Made by a program: the position numbers and the translations under genes
Notes under the pieces: model-generated
What the model was told of the DNA's origin: nothing
Seen by the model: only the letters and a program-made list of their open reading frames with translations
Database searches by the model: none
Source of the DNA: Leptolyngbya boryana PCC 6306
Lineage (GTDB): Bacteria > Cyanobacteriota > Cyanobacteriia > Leptolyngbyales > Leptolyngbyaceae
Assembly: GCF_000353285.1 (NCBI RefSeq)
Contig: NZ_KB731326.1
Location: forward strand, 248,001 to 312,000
Length of the DNA: 64,000 bases
Direction: 5' to 3'
Shown here: one piece after another, positions 62,785 through 64,000 of the stretch
Layout: every line of letters starts with the position of its first letter
Position numbering within the stretch: the first letter of the stretch is position 1

Positions 62785-63285
62785 ATGAATCACCCTGCAC
62801 TGCTTTTTTGGAATATTTCAGTTGCGGAATCGCTTCAACAATTGCAAACTACCCCGAATGGGCTAACGAATGACGAGGTGGCACGACGACTCACACGCTA
62901 CGGATTTAATCGGCTCAAACCTAAACAGCAGTCAACCATCCTCACGTTGCTATTGGCACAGTTCAAAAGTCTGATATCCTCATTCTGATCTTTGCTGCTT
63001 AGAACTGGATGGTTTATTGAATCGATCATTTCTGCTTCGATGATTGTACTGGTGATTCGCACTCGCAAGCCATTCTTCAAAAGTCAACCTGGCAGACTCT
63101 TATTAATTGCAACCTTGCTAGTTGCAGGAGGCACGCTCCTTATGCCATTTACTCCACTAGCGACCCCGTTTAATTTTCAACTTTTGCCTATCTCGTTTTT
63201 CTTACTGATAGGCATAATTATTATAGTTTATATTGTAGTGGCAGATACTATGAAGCGCTTCTTCTATCAACGAGTCAAGTTTTGA
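62785..63285 (+). pseudogene. Internally deleted MgtA-type P-ATPase remnant
   Basis: Residues from ATG 62785 (MNHPALLFWNISVAESLQQL) form a cation-ATPase N-terminal domain up to LLLAQFKS. The frame then shifts and stops; the next bases still spell DILILIFAA in another frame, as expected for helix 1. Directly after comes the extreme C-terminus of the same kind of pump (RTGWFIESIISASMIVLVIR, then TRKPFFKSQ and two helices) to 63285. The whole catalytic centre is missing. The deletion junction is near 62995. Confidence 0.75.
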
Positions 63286-63305
63286 AATTTTGAGAGGTTA
63301 ACTCA

Positions 63306-63476
63306 ATGCATGAACATAATCTTGCAGAAGCTTCGGTAACGTTTGATCAACAGAAAAAACATAGCAACTTCTTGATTTGGATCAATCGTCTGATTGGAAC
63401 AGTAGTCATGTTCATAGCCTGTTTAGCCGTCTGCCATTTTGCTGGAATCATCCATTTAAATCCTGGTCATTTCTAG
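63306..63476 (+). CDS. 56-residue single-helix membrane protein
   Basis: A small gene, MHEHNLAEASVTFDQQKKHS, then a membrane helix (LIGTVVMFIACLAVCHFAGI) and a short His-containing tail. It lies between the ATPase remnant and the UbiB-like gene; GAGAGG stands about 10 nt before the ATG. The family is not recognised. Confidence 0.5.
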   Translation: MHEHNLAEASVTFDQQKKHSNFLIWINRLIGTVVMFIACLAVCHFAGIIHLNPGHF

Positions 63477-63522
63477 ATCACCTAAGAAGCGGTCTTAACC
63501 AGGCTCCTGCTATGGACTAGTC

Positions 63523-64000
63523 ATGGGACGCTCTAAAAATTCTCACTTCAACCGATATAGCCAAATTGCTAACATTGTTGCTCGTCATGGGCTTGGGTAT
63601 TTTGTTGGCATCCTCGGATTAGAACGCTTTGTTCCTTTTCATCAGGGATTACTGGGTCATTCCCGCCGGACAGAGCCTTACACTCAGCCTGAACATATCC
63701 GTATGGCATTTGAGGAATTAGGTCCAACCTTCATTAAGTTGGGGCAGATTCTTTCTACACGCGCTGACCTGCTGACACCTGAGTATCAGGCTGAGTTTGC
63801 CAAACTTCAAGATCAAGCCTTACCTGTCCTAACCAATGCAATGGAGGACATCTTGGCAGAAGAACTAGGAAAACCAATCAATGCTGTGTTTGCAACATTT
63901 GATCCTACTCCGATCGCGGCAGCCTCAATTGGTCAAGTTTACACAGCAACGCTGCATGATGGAACAGAAGTTGTCGTCAAGGTACGCCGACCTGGGATTG
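63523..64000 (+). CDS. AarF/ABC1/UbiB-type atypical kinase (partial)
   Basis: The first 159 codons of an ABC1-family protein, cut by the window end. The family signature KLGQILSTRADLLTPEYQAEFAKL, the A-rich loop PIAAASIGQVYTATL and the Lys in VVVKVRRPG are present. These atypical kinases/ATPases support quinone metabolism in membranes. The ATG at 63523 is preferred; no strong ribosome site is visible. Confidence 0.9.
   Translation, partial: MGRSKNSHFNRYSQIANIVARHGLGYFVGILGLERFVPFHQGLLGHSRRTEPYTQPEHIRMAFEELGPTFIKLGQILSTRADLLTPEYQAEFAKLQDQALPVLTNAMEDILAEELGKPINAVFATFDPTPIAAASIGQVYTATLHDGTEVVVKVRRPGI

Noticed and set aside
62785-63285. Selenocysteine or read-through at the TGA of the ATPase remnant
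   Set aside because: The sequence after the stop is in another frame and then jumps to the far C-terminus; a deletion plus frameshift explains it.
1-64000. The many GCGATCGC palindromes as operators or repeats
   Set aside because: They occur in genes and gaps alike, as expected for the HIP1 octamer of cyanobacterial genomes.

Overview
The window looks like cyanobacterial DNA. The HIP1 octamer GCGATCGC and its core GCGATCG recur throughout, and several genes are of cyanobacterial type: a CoaR/CoaT cobalt pair, an RppB-like sensor kinase, HhoA-type protease, DUF305 and DUF1269 proteins, and phosphoketolase next to a short alpha-glucan phosphorylase. A filamentous, Leptolyngbya-like host is a guess. 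No rRNA, tRNA or CRISPR array was seen. Whether this is chromosome or plasmid cannot be told from the sequence.

Region 1 (82-15065, all minus strand) reads as a biological-conflict (putative defence) island. In transcription order it encodes an ECF-like sigma factor, an Xre-like regulator, a fusion of ImmA/IrrE metallopeptidase with UvrD helicase and a RecB/AddB-like nuclease domain, a triple ubiquitin-like (multiubiquitin) protein, an E1-like ThiF enzyme with an N-terminal DUF6791-like region, and a Cys-rich DUF6527-like protein. After a 235-bp gap come an alpha/beta hydrolase and a 2216-residue caspase-like/TPR/PIN-like protein. This is the most novel part of the window.

Region 2 (15.5-25.9 kb) is a large arsenic locus: arsR-arsH-fosX-like on the plus strand; a ynfA-like gene and small membrane protein; a MerR regulator with a thiol-redox partner behind a MerR-type promoter; an arsR-pstS-gapdh-arsJ-acr3-phosphatase operon; and a divergent arsI/arsR pair separated by a perfect 20-bp inverted repeat. 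Together these cover arsenite efflux, export of 1-arseno-3-phosphoglycerate (GAPDH plus ArsJ), organoarsenical oxidation (ArsH) and C-As bond cleavage (ArsI). No arsC was found.

Region 3 (25.9-29.1 kb) is a divergent coaT/coaR cobalt-efflux module with an MerR-type 20-bp-spacer promoter. Region 4 (29.2-53 kb) is mostly copper handling: an Atx1-like chaperone, CopA ATPase, cupredoxin and MerR operon; three Csp-type Cys-rich storage proteins (one frameshifted); DUF4396 and multicopper oxidase; glutaredoxin-MauE; two DUF305 proteins; a disulfide oxidoreductase; an RppB-like kinase and a multidomain response regulator; YHS proteins; and a YHS-CopA-type ATPase. Several of these genes are preceded by a TTTCAT-N5-TTTCAT direct repeat, suggesting one two-component regulon. 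An IS630-family element (37806-38798) interrupts this region beside a degraded gene.

Region 5 (53-64 kb) is a stress and carbon-metabolism segment: DUF1269, universal stress proteins, a Deg/Hho protease, a methyltransferase overlapping a YHS-alpha-glucan phosphorylase fusion, phosphoketolase, small membrane proteins, an internally deleted Mg-type P-ATPase remnant and the start of an AarF/UbiB-type kinase cut by the window end.
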